A stretch of DNA of 13,415 nt, from the NCBI GenBank assembly GCA_036274055.1, contig DASUGM010000274.1:1-13415 (forward strand), written 5' to 3'. Below the pieces are notes generated by a model. That model was not told the DNA's origin and searched no databases. It was given only the letters and a program-made list of their open reading frames with translations. Numbering within the stretch: the stretch's first letter is position 1; the number at the start of each line of letters is the position of its first letter. This DNA comes from DASUGM01 sp036274055 (lineage in GTDB: Bacteria; Acidobacteriota; Vicinamibacteria; Vicinamibacterales; SCN-69-37). This document shows positions 1-7,869 of this stretch, piece by piece. The translations under genes and the position numbers were made by a program.

Positions 1-550
1 ATTTCCACTCGCACTCGACCAGGTGATCGTTGACCATCCCGACCGCCTGCATGAACGCGTAGATGATCGTCGAGCCGACGAAGGTGAAGCCGCGCTTCTT
101 CAAGTCCTTGCTGAGCGCGTCGGACTCCTTCGAGGTCGCCACGATGCCGCTGGTCGCGGTCGGGCGATTGACGATCGGCGCGCCGCCAACGAAGGGCCAC
201 AGATACGCGTCGAAACTGCCGAATTCCTTCTGCACCGCCAGAAAGGCGCGCGCGTTCTTGACCGTGCCGGCGATCTTCAGCCGGTTGCGGACGATGCCGG
301 CGTCGTTCATCAGCGCCCGGATCTTCTTCGCGTCGTAGCGCGCGATCTTTTTTGCGTCGAATCGATCGAACGCTTTTCGATACGCCGGGCGCTTGCGCAG
401 GATCGTGATCCAGCTGAGCCCGGCCTGCGCGCCTTCGAGGATCAGCATCTCGAACAGCTGTCGATCGTCGTGCACCGGCCGGCCCCACTCCTCATCGTGA
501 TAGGCGACGTAGAGCGGGTCGGTGCCGGGCCAGGCGCAGCGTTTGGGCAT
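1..550 (-). CDS. tag: DNA-3-methyladenine glycosylase I (Tag), 3' end cut by window edge
   Basis: Base-excision repair enzyme that removes 3-methyladenine from alkylated DNA in the cytoplasm. The start MPKRCAWPGTDPLYVAYHDE followed by EWG is the classic Tag N-terminus. The zinc-binding residues of the family are all visible: Cys5 and His18 near the start and the pair His176/Cys180 (NDHLVEC) at the end, close to E. coli Cys4, His17, His175 and Cys179. 183 codons are present and E. coli Tag has 187 residues, so only the last few residues and the stop are missing. The ATG at 550-548 is chosen because the conserved N-terminus begins there and a GGAG lies 8 nt upstream. It is the last gene of a minus-strand series, 47 nt after the M28 peptidase, with a hairpin in the gap. 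Family assignment is firm; the exact end is unseen. Confidence 0.95.
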   Translation of the reverse strand, partial: MPKRCAWPGTDPLYVAYHDEEWGRPVHDDRQLFEMLILEGAQAGLSWITILRKRPAYRKAFDRFDAKKIARYDAKKIRALMNDAGIVRNRLKIAGTVKNARAFLAVQKEFGSFDAYLWPFVGGAPIVNRPTATSGIVATSKESDALSKDLKKRGFTFVGSTIIYAFMQAVGMVNDHLVECEWK

Positions 551-558
551 AGGGCAGT

Positions 559-593
559 CTCCGTGCGCCGTGCGTGTGCTGCACCACGCACGG
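559..593. repeat. Short GTGCG-type inverted repeat between the M28 peptidase gene and tag
   Basis: A perfect 9-bp inverted repeat (CCGTGCGTG at 568-576, CACGCACGG at 585-593) with an 8-nt loop fills most of the 47-nt spacer. The outer sequence CTCCGTGCG at 559-567 is the same 9-mer that borders the larger GTGCG elements at 2752-2760 and, reversed, at 2926-2934 and 11650-11658. No T-run follows the stem in the direction of transcription, so it is not a canonical terminator. On the minus strand its edge supplies the GGAG used as the tag ribosome binding site. I read it as a short member of the same repeat family. Confidence 0.6.
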
Positions 594-597
594 TTCA

Positions 598-2292
598 CTA
601 TCGACCGAGCATCTTGTCGCGCGTCGCTTTGAACTCGTTGCCGCTCTTCCACGCCGGGAACGTCGCGGCGTTGGCGACGCGGTAGCCGACCGCGAACAGG
701 ACCTTGCCGTCTTCAGCGGCTCCGGCCAGATCCCAATCGGGTTTCACGACGTCGGACGGCTGGTGGTAATCGACGTTCGACCACTGCTCGCGTTTCGCCT
801 TGCCGTAGCCTTCCGGCTTGCCGATGAAATCCACGCCGTCGTCGGGATCGAGCGCAGGCACGCCGTTCTTCGCGAAGTTGAAGTGATCCGATCGATAGTA
901 AAAACCCTTCTGCGGCTCGGCGTCGGGCTTGAGAATGCGACCCTGCTCGGCGGCGGCGTCACGCGTGTAGTCGTCGAGGTCGGAGGCGCCGAGGCCGACG
1001 ATGGTCAGGTCTTTGGTCCGGCCCCACGGGTTGATCTCGTCGATGTTGATGTTGGCGAGCGTCTTCGCGAGCGGATAGAGCGGGAAGCTCGCGTAGTAGG
1101 CGGACCCGAGCAGGCCCTGTTCCTCCGCCGTCACCCAGAGAAACAGGATCGTCCGTTTCGGCGGCGGCTGGACCTTCTTGAACGCGCGCGCGATCTCGAG
1201 CGTCATCGCCGAACCGCTGGCGTTGTCGAGCGCGCCGTTGTAAATCTTGTCGCCGTTGACCGGATCGCCGATGCCGAGGTGATCCCAGTGCGCGCTGTAG
1301 ATCACGTACTCGCTCTTCAGCGCCGGATCGGCGCCGGTGATCTTCGCGATGACGTTGCGTGAGTCGACGGTCCGCTGCGCCTGCGTGAAGTGCATCGACG
1401 CGGTCGCGCCCAGCGGCACCGGCTTGAAGTCGGGCGACAGCGCCGCGGCCTTCAGCTTGCCGTAGTCCTGCCCGGCCAGCTTCATCAGCGCCGTCGCGGC
1501 CTCGAGCGACAGCCAGCCCTGGACGGCGGCGCGGCCCATGTTCTTGTCCGGCGTGATCAGATCGAACCGCTGCCCGCCGAAGCCCTGGACCACAGAGAAT
1601 GGATAACCGGCGGGCGCGGTTTCGTGGACGATGAACACGCCGGCGGCGCCGAGCTCGGCGGCCTTCTCGTATTTGTAGGTCCAGCGGCCGTAGTAAGTCA
1701 TCGCCTCGCCGCCGAACGTCTTCTTGTCGAGCGGCTTCGGCGTTGCGGTGCTCGTCGCATCGACCACCGGCGGATCGCCGACCAGGACGATGATGGTCTT
1801 GCCTTTGACATCGAGACCCTTGAAGTCGTCCCACTTGTACTCGGGCGCCTGGACGCCGTAGCCGGCGAACACCAGCTCGGAGTCCTTGAGATCGATCTTG
1901 TCCGTGACCCGCTGGCTGAAGGCGATGAACTGGTCATGATGCGTGAAGCTCATCGTCTTGCCGCCGCGCCTGACGACCAGCGGCGAGATCTTTTCCGGCG
2001 TCAGACCGACGAGCGGAACCTTCTGGATGTAGGTGCCGTCAGGATTCCCGGGCTCGAGGCCGATTTTCTTCGCCGCGTCGGTGAGATACGCGATCGTCTT
2101 TTCCTCGCCGGGCGATCCGGGTTCGCGGCCCTCGAACTCGTCCGCGGACAGCGCTTTGGTGTCGGCGAGCACGGCGTTCGTGTCGATCGCCGGCAGCTCA
2201 GCGATTGGTGTGTCTTTGGGAGCCGGCGTCCCGGGTGCGGCACAGGACGCGGCGACGAGCACGGCGGCGATGATCGACGCGGATCGTTTCAT
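598..2292 (-). CDS. M28 family metallopeptidase, secreted lipoprotein with PA domain
   Basis: A two-zinc aminopeptidase-like enzyme of family M28, expected outside the cytoplasm. The 564-aa product begins with a signal peptide and a probable lipobox ending at Cys17 (VAASC), then a Pro/Ala-rich linker. Residues ~130-280 look like a protease-associated (PA) insert, and ~310-540 form the M28 domain. All metal ligands and catalytic residues are readable: His335 and Asp337 (AHWDH), Asp356 (ALDNASG), Glu390/Glu391 (TAEEQG), Asp418 (NIDEI) and His470 (RSDHFNF). It should therefore be active; the substrate (N-terminal residues of peptides, or another amide) cannot be read from sequence. The gene starts 13 nt after the sufE stop, so the two are probably co-transcribed. 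No good Shine-Dalgarno is seen at the ATG, but the signal peptide fixes the start. The lipobox is imperfect (Ala rather than Leu at -3), so lipidation is less certain than export. Confidence 0.93.
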   Translation of the reverse strand: MKRSASIIAAVLVAASCAAPGTPAPKDTPIAELPAIDTNAVLADTKALSADEFEGREPGSPGEEKTIAYLTDAAKKIGLEPGNPDGTYIQKVPLVGLTPEKISPLVVRRGGKTMSFTHHDQFIAFSQRVTDKIDLKDSELVFAGYGVQAPEYKWDDFKGLDVKGKTIIVLVGDPPVVDATSTATPKPLDKKTFGGEAMTYYGRWTYKYEKAAELGAAGVFIVHETAPAGYPFSVVQGFGGQRFDLITPDKNMGRAAVQGWLSLEAATALMKLAGQDYGKLKAAALSPDFKPVPLGATASMHFTQAQRTVDSRNVIAKITGADPALKSEYVIYSAHWDHLGIGDPVNGDKIYNGALDNASGSAMTLEIARAFKKVQPPPKRTILFLWVTAEEQGLLGSAYYASFPLYPLAKTLANINIDEINPWGRTKDLTIVGLGASDLDDYTRDAAAEQGRILKPDAEPQKGFYYRSDHFNFAKNGVPALDPDDGVDFIGKPEGYGKAKREQWSNVDYHQPSDVVKPDWDLAGAAEDGKVLFAVGYRVANAATFPAWKSGNEFKATRDKMLGR

Positions 2293-2305
2293 CCGCCCAT
2301 AGTAA

Positions 2306-2737
2306 TCAGGACCGCGCGTTCTTGGCGAGCGCCCGCACCGCCTGCACCATCGACATCAATCCCATGCCTTTGCCCATCGAGATGTTCTGACGAAAGATCG
2401 CCTCGACCAGGTCGGGCGTGATTTCGGCGATGTCTTCCGGTGGCAGGCCCGAGAGCGTCTTGTCGAGAATCGTCGCCAGCGCCTTGGCCGAGATGCCGGA
2501 CGGGTTTTCGACGGCGAAGTGCAGCTTCAACGTGCCGTCAGGATTTTTCACCGCCCAGACGTAGGCTTCCGACTCGCAATGCGGGACGAGATGGTCCCTC
2601 GCGTACGGCCGGGTCGCGACCGCCGGCGGCACGGTCTTGAACTTGTCGGCGTAGTCGAGCAGCAGGTTGGTGCGATCGGCCGGGTCGTCGAACATCGCGA
2701 ACGCATCGAGAACAGCTTGCAGCTTTGCGGGCAACAT
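2306..2737 (-). CDS. sufE: SufE-family sulfur acceptor protein
   Basis: SufE-like proteins take persulfide sulfur from a SufS-type cysteine desulfurase and pass it to Fe-S cluster assembly. The 143-aa product is of normal family length. The expected persulfide cysteine is Cys54 in LVPHCESEAYVW, equivalent to the GCxSxVW active-site loop of E. coli SufE. The C-terminal part (GLPPEDIAEITP and later helices) also fits the family. The open frame extends upstream to 2923, but that part is repeat sequence giving a low-complexity Arg/Ala-rich peptide, so the ATG at 2737-2735 (MLPAKLQAVLDAF) is preferred. There is no close Shine-Dalgarno: the nearest GGAG is 14 nt away, in the repeat arm. The M28 gene follows after 13 nt. 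No sufS, sufB, sufC or sufD is in the window. Confidence 0.88.
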   Translation of the reverse strand: MLPAKLQAVLDAFAMFDDPADRTNLLLDYADKFKTVPPAVATRPYARDHLVPHCESEAYVWAVKNPDGTLKLHFAVENPSGISAKALATILDKTLSGLPPEDIAEITPDLVEAIFRQNISMGKGMGLMSMVQAVRALAKNARS

Positions 2738-2748
2738 CGGTGTGTGCG

Positions 2749-2937
2749 GCGCTCCGTGCGCGGTGCGCCAGATGCGCGGTGCGCAGTGCGTGTGCGCTGT
2801 GCATTTCTCGCTCAGCGGCCAGCTCTTTCCATCATTGAGCCGACAGGGCCGTTTTGTCGAGATCTGCGAAGAGAGACGCACAACGCACGGTGCAGACGCA
2901 CGCCGCACCGCGCATGCGCGCACCGCGCACGGAGCGC
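2749..2937. repeat. GTGCG-type long inverted-repeat element between the ADOP gene and sufE
   Basis: The 199-nt spacer is almost entirely one inverted-repeat element. The outer 20 bp are perfectly inverted: 2749-2768 pairs with 2918-2937, the last base lying in the permease stop codon. The arms continue with imperfect pairing to about 2809 on the left (ending GTGCATTTCTC) and 2871 on the right (GAGAGACGCAC), leaving a core of about 60 nt. The arms are rich in GTGCG on the left and CGCAC on the right. The same terminal 9-mer and the same inner GTGCRTYTCTC motif recur at 11494-11660. There is no open reading frame of interest in the core and no transposase. It resembles a non-autonomous (MITE-like) element or a transcribed palindromic repeat; which one is not decidable here. 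Confidence 0.75.
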
Positions 2938-5561
2938 TAATCCACCCGAAGCGTCGTCACCGGATCGATGCGGACCGCCCGGCGCGCCGGCGCCCAGGAC
3001 GCGACCGCTGCGGCGCCGAGCAGAATCAGCGCGATCTGCCCGTACGAGCGAAGATCGAACGGACTCAGGCCATAGAGGTAGCGCCGCAGCAGCGGCGCCA
3101 GCAACAGCGATAGTCCGAGGCCGAGCGCCAGGCCGGCGATCGTCGTGGTCTGCGACGATCGCAGGACGAGGCCGACGATCTGCGCCGGTCTCGCGCCGAG
3201 GGCGAGGCGAATGCCGATCTCGCGACGCCGTTCCTCGACCGCATAGGCGAACACGCCAATCGCGCCGACCGTCGCCAGCACGAGCGCGAGCCCGCCGACC
3301 GCCCACGCCAGCCAGCCGCCGGCCACCGACCGTTGCAGCGAACTGCGCGCCTGCTCGCGCAGCGGCCGCGACCTGATCACGACGCCGGGCTCGAGCGCGG
3401 TCGCCAGGGCGCGAACGCGCTCGCCGGTCGCCGTAGAAATGTCGCGGATGAGCAGATACCCGGCCGAGTAGTCGGCCGGCCGATAAACGATCGGCGCGAG
3501 TTCCGACAGCGAGTTGATCGCGGCGTCGGTCGCGATGCCGACCACCACCACGGGCGTGAGCTTCTCCGTGCTCAGGCCTTCCAGCAGCGTCTTGCCGATC
3601 GGATCGTCGTTCGGCCACAGTTCGCGCGCCACCCTGCGGCTGACCACGATCTCCGGTGGTGAGGCTCGCGGGTCGGCGACGCGGCCGCTGACGATGCCGA
3701 CGCCGGAGATCTCGAAGAAGGACGGCGAAACTGCCTGCGCCAGCGGCGCCAGGGCCTCGCCATCGCGCTGCTGGCGGGCGAACATCACCACGCGCCTTTC
3801 GCTGAGCGGCGCTTCGCTCACAAACGCGGCCGCGACGCCGCCGGCTCTCAGCCCTTCGTCGAGGCCGGCGAAGAATGCGCGCCTCGCGCTGTTCGAGGCA
3901 TTCACAGCGCGGGGCAGCTCGAACGAGATCAGCTCGAGTTCGTCGAGCGCGAATCCGGGATCGGCCGTGAGCGCGTGCGCGGTGGCGCGCGTGAGCAGTC
4001 CGGCGCCGGTGAGGAGAACGGTCGCCAGCGCGATCTGCGCCGCCAGCAGCAGCCGTCGCAGCCGGACGCCGCCGGCAGTCGGCCCCTGCCGGTCCATCGC
4101 CGCGACTGTTGCTCGCGTCGCTCGCAATGCCGGCGCGAGACCGCAGATCGCCGTCGTCACGACCGCAATCGCCAGCGCGAGCCACAACACCGGCGCCGTC
4201 AGCGCGTAGAACGCGGGCCGATCGAAGCCCTCGTCCAGCGTGAACGCGCGGGTCAGCACAACGGGCGCGGCCGCGGCCGCGCACAGGCCGAGGGTCGCAG
4301 CTCCGATCGACAGCAGGCTGGCTTCCGTCAGCAGTTGGCGCACGAGCCGGCCGCGGCCGGCTCCGAGCGCCAGGCGGACGACCATCTCGCGCTGCCGGGA
4401 CAGGCCGCGCGCGAGCAGCATGTTGCCGACGTTCGCGCACGCCAGCGCCAGGACCAGCAGCAACGCCAGCAGCAGCAGCTGTGCCGCCTGCCACATGCCG
4501 CTGGCGCCGCCACGGTCCACCGGCGCCGTGCCGACGGTCACGATGTTGACCGCGGGCAGAGCGGCCGCGCTTCGAAACTGGCGGCTGAGTGTCGACAGTT
4601 CCGTGGCGGCCGCGGCCATCGTCGCCGTGCCGACGAGTCGTCCCGCGGCCGAGCCGACCGACGACCCGTTGCGCGGGTCGTCCAACACCGCGAACGAGTC
4701 CGGTGTGCCGGCACGAGCCGACGCCGTCAGTGGCAGCGCCAGGTCGTAGCCGCTGGCGGCGGAATCCATGAACGAGTCGACCGCGGCCACGCCGACGATG
4801 GTCACCTGGCGCCGATCGACGCCGATGGTTCGTCCGACCGCGGCGGGATCCCGATTGAACACGCGCCGCCACAGGCCATCGGAGATGACGGCCACGAGCG
4901 CGGGCGTCCGGTAGTCGTTCTCCGCCCGCGTGAAGCCGCGGCCGACGCGGATCGGAAGGCGAAGCGCCGTCAGGTAATTGTCGCTGACGTAAATCGTCGC
5001 GGCTCGCCCGATCACGCGGTCGCTCTCGAAGAGGTCGAGGGTGAGACTGCGCCTCGTGTAGATCACGTCCATGTTTCGTGCGTGGTCGCGCAGATACCTG
5101 AACTCGGCGACCGAGATGCCGCGATAGTCCATCGTCTGGCTCGTCGCCGGTGTGGTCCGAAGAAGAGCCACGGACGCCGGGTCGGGGACGCGCCACGGTC
5201 GCAGAAAGAGCGCGTGCGCGAGCGAGAACGTCACCGTCAGCAGACCGGTGCCGAGCGAGAGCACCAGCAGGGCGCCGATGGCAAAGAGCGGTTGTCTTCG
5301 GTACGATGCTGCCGCGTAGCGCAGGTCCTGCCAGACGCTCTGCAGCCACGGCGCCAGCCACACGCCGCGTGCGTCCTCGCGCATCAGCGTGACGTTGCCG
5401 AGATCGCGCATTGCCGCGGCGTGCGCCTCGTCGGCGCCGAGCCCGCGGCGGCGATGCTCCTCGGCTTTCAGCCCGCGATGGACGGCGATTTCGCGGGCGA
5501 GATCACGATCGAAGCGGCGGTACTTGATTCGAGCACGCAGTCGGCGCAGCCAGCCGGGCAT
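2937..5561 (-). CDS. ADOP-type ABC transporter permease (MacB/FtsX family)
   Basis: An 874-aa inner-membrane protein with the double MacB_PCD-FtsX layout of acidobacterial duplicated orphan permeases. Residues 1-85 are a charged cytoplasmic leader with the family motif WQDLRYAAASYRRQP. The first membrane helix is ~93-118 and the first periplasmic domain ~119-356. Helices follow near 360-385, 413-437 and 452-477, and the second half starts with a helix near 503-525. A second periplasmic domain precedes three C-terminal helices. It ends with the family signature ARRAVRIDPVTTLRVD. REMVVRLALGAGRGRLVRQL and RREIGIRLALGARPAQIV are the two cytoplasmic coupling segments. No ATP-binding protein is nearby, as is usual for this group. 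The role is unknown; MacB relatives move lipoproteins or export small molecules without a conventional transport pore. The start is supported by GGAG 6 nt upstream. Long frames on the opposite strand here are GC-rich shadows. Confidence 0.92.
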   Translation of the reverse strand: MPGWLRRLRARIKYRRFDRDLAREIAVHRGLKAEEHRRRGLGADEAHAAAMRDLGNVTLMREDARGVWLAPWLQSVWQDLRYAAASYRRQPLFAIGALLVLSLGTGLLTVTFSLAHALFLRPWRVPDPASVALLRTTPATSQTMDYRGISVAEFRYLRDHARNMDVIYTRRSLTLDLFESDRVIGRAATIYVSDNYLTALRLPIRVGRGFTRAENDYRTPALVAVISDGLWRRVFNRDPAAVGRTIGVDRRQVTIVGVAAVDSFMDSAASGYDLALPLTASARAGTPDSFAVLDDPRNGSSVGSAAGRLVGTATMAAAATELSTLSRQFRSAAALPAVNIVTVGTAPVDRGGASGMWQAAQLLLLALLLVLALACANVGNMLLARGLSRQREMVVRLALGAGRGRLVRQLLTEASLLSIGAATLGLCAAAAAPVVLTRAFTLDEGFDRPAFYALTAPVLWLALAIAVVTTAICGLAPALRATRATVAAMDRQGPTAGGVRLRRLLLAAQIALATVLLTGAGLLTRATAHALTADPGFALDELELISFELPRAVNASNSARRAFFAGLDEGLRAGGVAAAFVSEAPLSERRVVMFARQQRDGEALAPLAQAVSPSFFEISGVGIVSGRVADPRASPPEIVVSRRVARELWPNDDPIGKTLLEGLSTEKLTPVVVVGIATDAAINSLSELAPIVYRPADYSAGYLLIRDISTATGERVRALATALEPGVVIRSRPLREQARSSLQRSVAGGWLAWAVGGLALVLATVGAIGVFAYAVEERRREIGIRLALGARPAQIVGLVLRSSQTTTIAGLALGLGLSLLLAPLLRRYLYGLSPFDLRSYGQIALILLGAAAVASWAPARRAVRIDPVTTLRVD

Positions 5562-5567
5562 CCGTCT

Positions 5568-5590
5568 CTCCCATCGTTAGACGATGGGAG
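5568..5590 (-). promoter_or_regulatory. Hairpin covering the ribosome binding site of the ADOP gene
   Basis: A perfect 10-bp inverted repeat with a 3-nt loop (CTCCCATCGT at 5568-5577, ACGATGGGAG at 5581-5590). In the mRNA the 3' arm contains the GGAG (5571-5568) that lies 6 nt before the ATG at 5561, so a folded stem would hide the Shine-Dalgarno. A weak -10-like TAGTAT lies just upstream on the transcribed strand, with no convincing -35. The dyad could instead be a protein operator. It is separate from the larger repeat beginning at 5610. Confidence 0.55.
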
Positions 5591-5609
5591 GATACTACAC
5601 CCGCTCCGT

Positions 5610-5790
5610 CCATGGGCGATAGCCGATCGGGTGATCGAGCCATGGCAGGGCAGGGGCGATCGCGCGATCGAGCAAAGGATGAAATGCGGCAGGCGACCTG
5701 AGCTCAGAGTGCTCATGAAGCCTTCGCCCGATCGCGCGATCGCGCGATGCTCCGCCATGGCTCGATCACCCGATCGCCCCTCGCCCATGG
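5610..5790. repeat. CGATCG-rich long inverted-repeat element upstream of the ADOP gene
   Basis: Two arms of about 60 nt face each other around a core of about 50 nt. The outer 10 bp match perfectly (5610-5619 with 5781-5790), and so does an inner 23-bp block (5624-5646 with 5754-5776). Further in, both arms contain CGATCGCGCGATCG and CCATGG, which are themselves palindromes. It occupies nearly the whole space between the sulfurtransferase stop (5795) and the hairpin ahead of the ADOP gene. The sequence differs from the GTGCG-type element on the other side of that gene, although the architecture is alike. There is no T-run and no coding potential in the core. Confidence 0.7.
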
Positions 5791-5794
5791 GCGG

Positions 5795-6658
<864 letters not shown>

Positions 6659-6678
6659 GGGTGTTATTTTACTTTTTC
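6659..6678. promoter_or_regulatory. Compact divergent promoter region (AT-rich, 20 bp)
   Basis: This AT-rich block separates two divergent start codons. On the minus strand TAAAAT (6671-6666) is followed by 7 nt and then the sulfurtransferase ATG. On the plus strand TATTTT (6665-6670) is followed by 8 nt and the ATG at 6679. Both hexamers resemble a sigma-70 -10 box and overlap each other. Neither gene has a recognisable Shine-Dalgarno, so both transcripts could start at or very near their ATG. No convincing -35 boxes were found, so this remains a prediction. Confidence 0.4.
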
Positions 6679-7869
6679 ATGCTGTTTCGGATGGCCGGGC
6701 TGCTCGGAATTTGTGTCATCGCTCTATCGCCGGCCCTGTCGGCGGCCGGTGGCACGATGACGCTCTCGCCGGCCGTTGTCGCGACATGGTTCACGGATCA
6801 GCCCGCCGGACAACCCGTGCAGTTGCGGCTGTTGGTGTTGTGGCGTGGCACGCCGGGGTGGTTTCTCGCCGGCGGCGGCGACGTTGGCGGCGGCACCGAC
6901 CGCAACGGCCTCCGATACGAAACGATCAACTACGGCAATGTGCGCTTGACCCTGTCGTTCGACGCCGCGAAGGGCGTTGTCTCCATCCAAGGCAAAAGCT
7001 TCGATCTCAAGGGCGACAACGTCGTCTTTGTGGATGACGTCGATACAGCGGCGGGACCGCGCGTCGCGTCGACAATGCTGCTTGGACCGACGATGCCCGG
7101 GTCGGCCGGCCAGCTCGGCGAGATGCTGGCTCCGTCGCCGCTGATTATCGAGTTCCTGCGCTGCGATGCGAAAGCTCCGAGCGGCCGTGGTCAGTCGACG
7201 CTCGATCGGATGTGCCTGCAGAACATCGGGATCATTCCCAAGACGGGCTTGTCCGGCGAAGTGCTCAGGGCGCCGCAGCCAGTCGTTGTCGCTGGCGACC
7301 AACTGCCGCCACCCAGCCCGAGCCCGCTGCCGCCGCGAAGGGCCGTCGCGCCGCAGACATCCCAACCGATCTCACCAACGGTCATGGCGACGTCGTTCAC
7401 GACGGCGTCGCCCGGCCGCCCCCTGCAGCTCTCGCTGCTCGTCCTCTGGCGCGGGACGCCGGGATGGTTCGTCGAGGGCGACGGCCCACGCGGCAGCAGC
7501 GGCGGCGGCTCCGCCAGTGGGATGCTCAGCCAGACGCTGAAGAATGGCGGCCTTCATCTGTCTGTGATGTTCAACGAGCCGAAGCGCATCGTGACGATTC
7601 AAGACGACAAGCCCGTCGAGCTGAAGGACAACAACGTCGTGTTCGTCGACGAGGTCGATGCCGCGAGTGGGCCCCGCATCACCGGGATGACGCGGGTCGG
7701 ACCGGACATGCCCGGCAATGGCATCCAGCTCGGCGAACTGCTCAGGCCGTCGGCGCAGATCGTCGAGTTCCTGCGTTGCGACGCCAAGTCGCCGACTGGC
7801 CGCGGGCAGGCCCTGCTCGACACCGTGTGCGAGCGGATGCTCGGCATCGTGCGCAAGGAGCAGCGATGA
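6679..7869 (+). CDS. Secreted protein with two copies of an unrecognised ~155-aa domain
   Basis: I do not recognise this 396-aa protein. It starts with a hydrophobic signal peptide (MLFRMAGLLGICVIALSPAL, likely cut near LSAAG). Repeat 1 covers about residues 30-185, a Pro-rich linker about 200-230, and repeat 2 about 232-392. The copies share LLVLWRGTPGWF, NVVFVDxVDxAxGPR, GPxMPG, QLGExLxPS and EFLRCDAKxPxGRGQ. Each copy has two cysteines exactly 17 residues apart (162/179 and 367/384), possibly a disulfide in the periplasm. Codons differ widely between the copies, so the duplication looks old and the protein conserved. GTG at 6640 is also open but would overlap the divergent gene, so ATG 6679 is preferred; ATG 6691 is possible. 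It overlaps the cyclophilin gene by 4 nt (ATGA), which implies translational coupling. The role is unknown; a mostly beta-strand fold is a guess. Confidence 0.75.
   Translation: MLFRMAGLLGICVIALSPALSAAGGTMTLSPAVVATWFTDQPAGQPVQLRLLVLWRGTPGWFLAGGGDVGGGTDRNGLRYETINYGNVRLTLSFDAAKGVVSIQGKSFDLKGDNVVFVDDVDTAAGPRVASTMLLGPTMPGSAGQLGEMLAPSPLIIEFLRCDAKAPSGRGQSTLDRMCLQNIGIIPKTGLSGEVLRAPQPVVVAGDQLPPPSPSPLPPRRAVAPQTSQPISPTVMATSFTTASPGRPLQLSLLVLWRGTPGWFVEGDGPRGSSGGGSASGMLSQTLKNGGLHLSVMFNEPKRIVTIQDDKPVELKDNNVVFVDEVDAASGPRITGMTRVGPDMPGNGIQLGELLRPSAQIVEFLRCDAKSPTGRGQALLDTVCERMLGIVRKEQR
7855..7860 (+). promoter_or_regulatory. Strong ribosome binding site that fixes the cyclophilin start
   Basis: AAGGAG lies 5 nt before the ATG at 7866, inside the last codons of the upstream gene. 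The same open frame extends back to 7212, but that part is an out-of-frame, Arg-rich translation of the upstream gene. The site, the ATGA overlap and the following signal peptide agree on 7866 as the true start. Confidence 0.8.

Noticed and set aside
2738..2923. Upstream extension of the sufE frame to 2923
   Set aside because: It translates repeat sequence into a low-complexity peptide; SufE homology begins at MLPAKLQ at 2737.
2812..5361. 849-aa open frame on the minus strand, in another frame of the ADOP gene
   Set aside because: The translation is Arg/Gly/Ala-rich with no domain or signal, as expected when a high-GC gene is read in a wrong frame. The ADOP frame has clear helices and motifs.
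5656..5743. GCGATCGC octamers resembling the cyanobacterial HIP1 sequence
   Set aside because: They occur as part of the local palindromes, and the window as a whole is not enriched (another copy is seen near 10247). Gene content is not cyanobacterial.
7212..7865. Upstream extension of the cyclophilin frame to 7212
   Set aside because: It is an out-of-frame translation of the preceding gene. The Shine-Dalgarno, ATGA overlap and signal peptide place the start at 7866.
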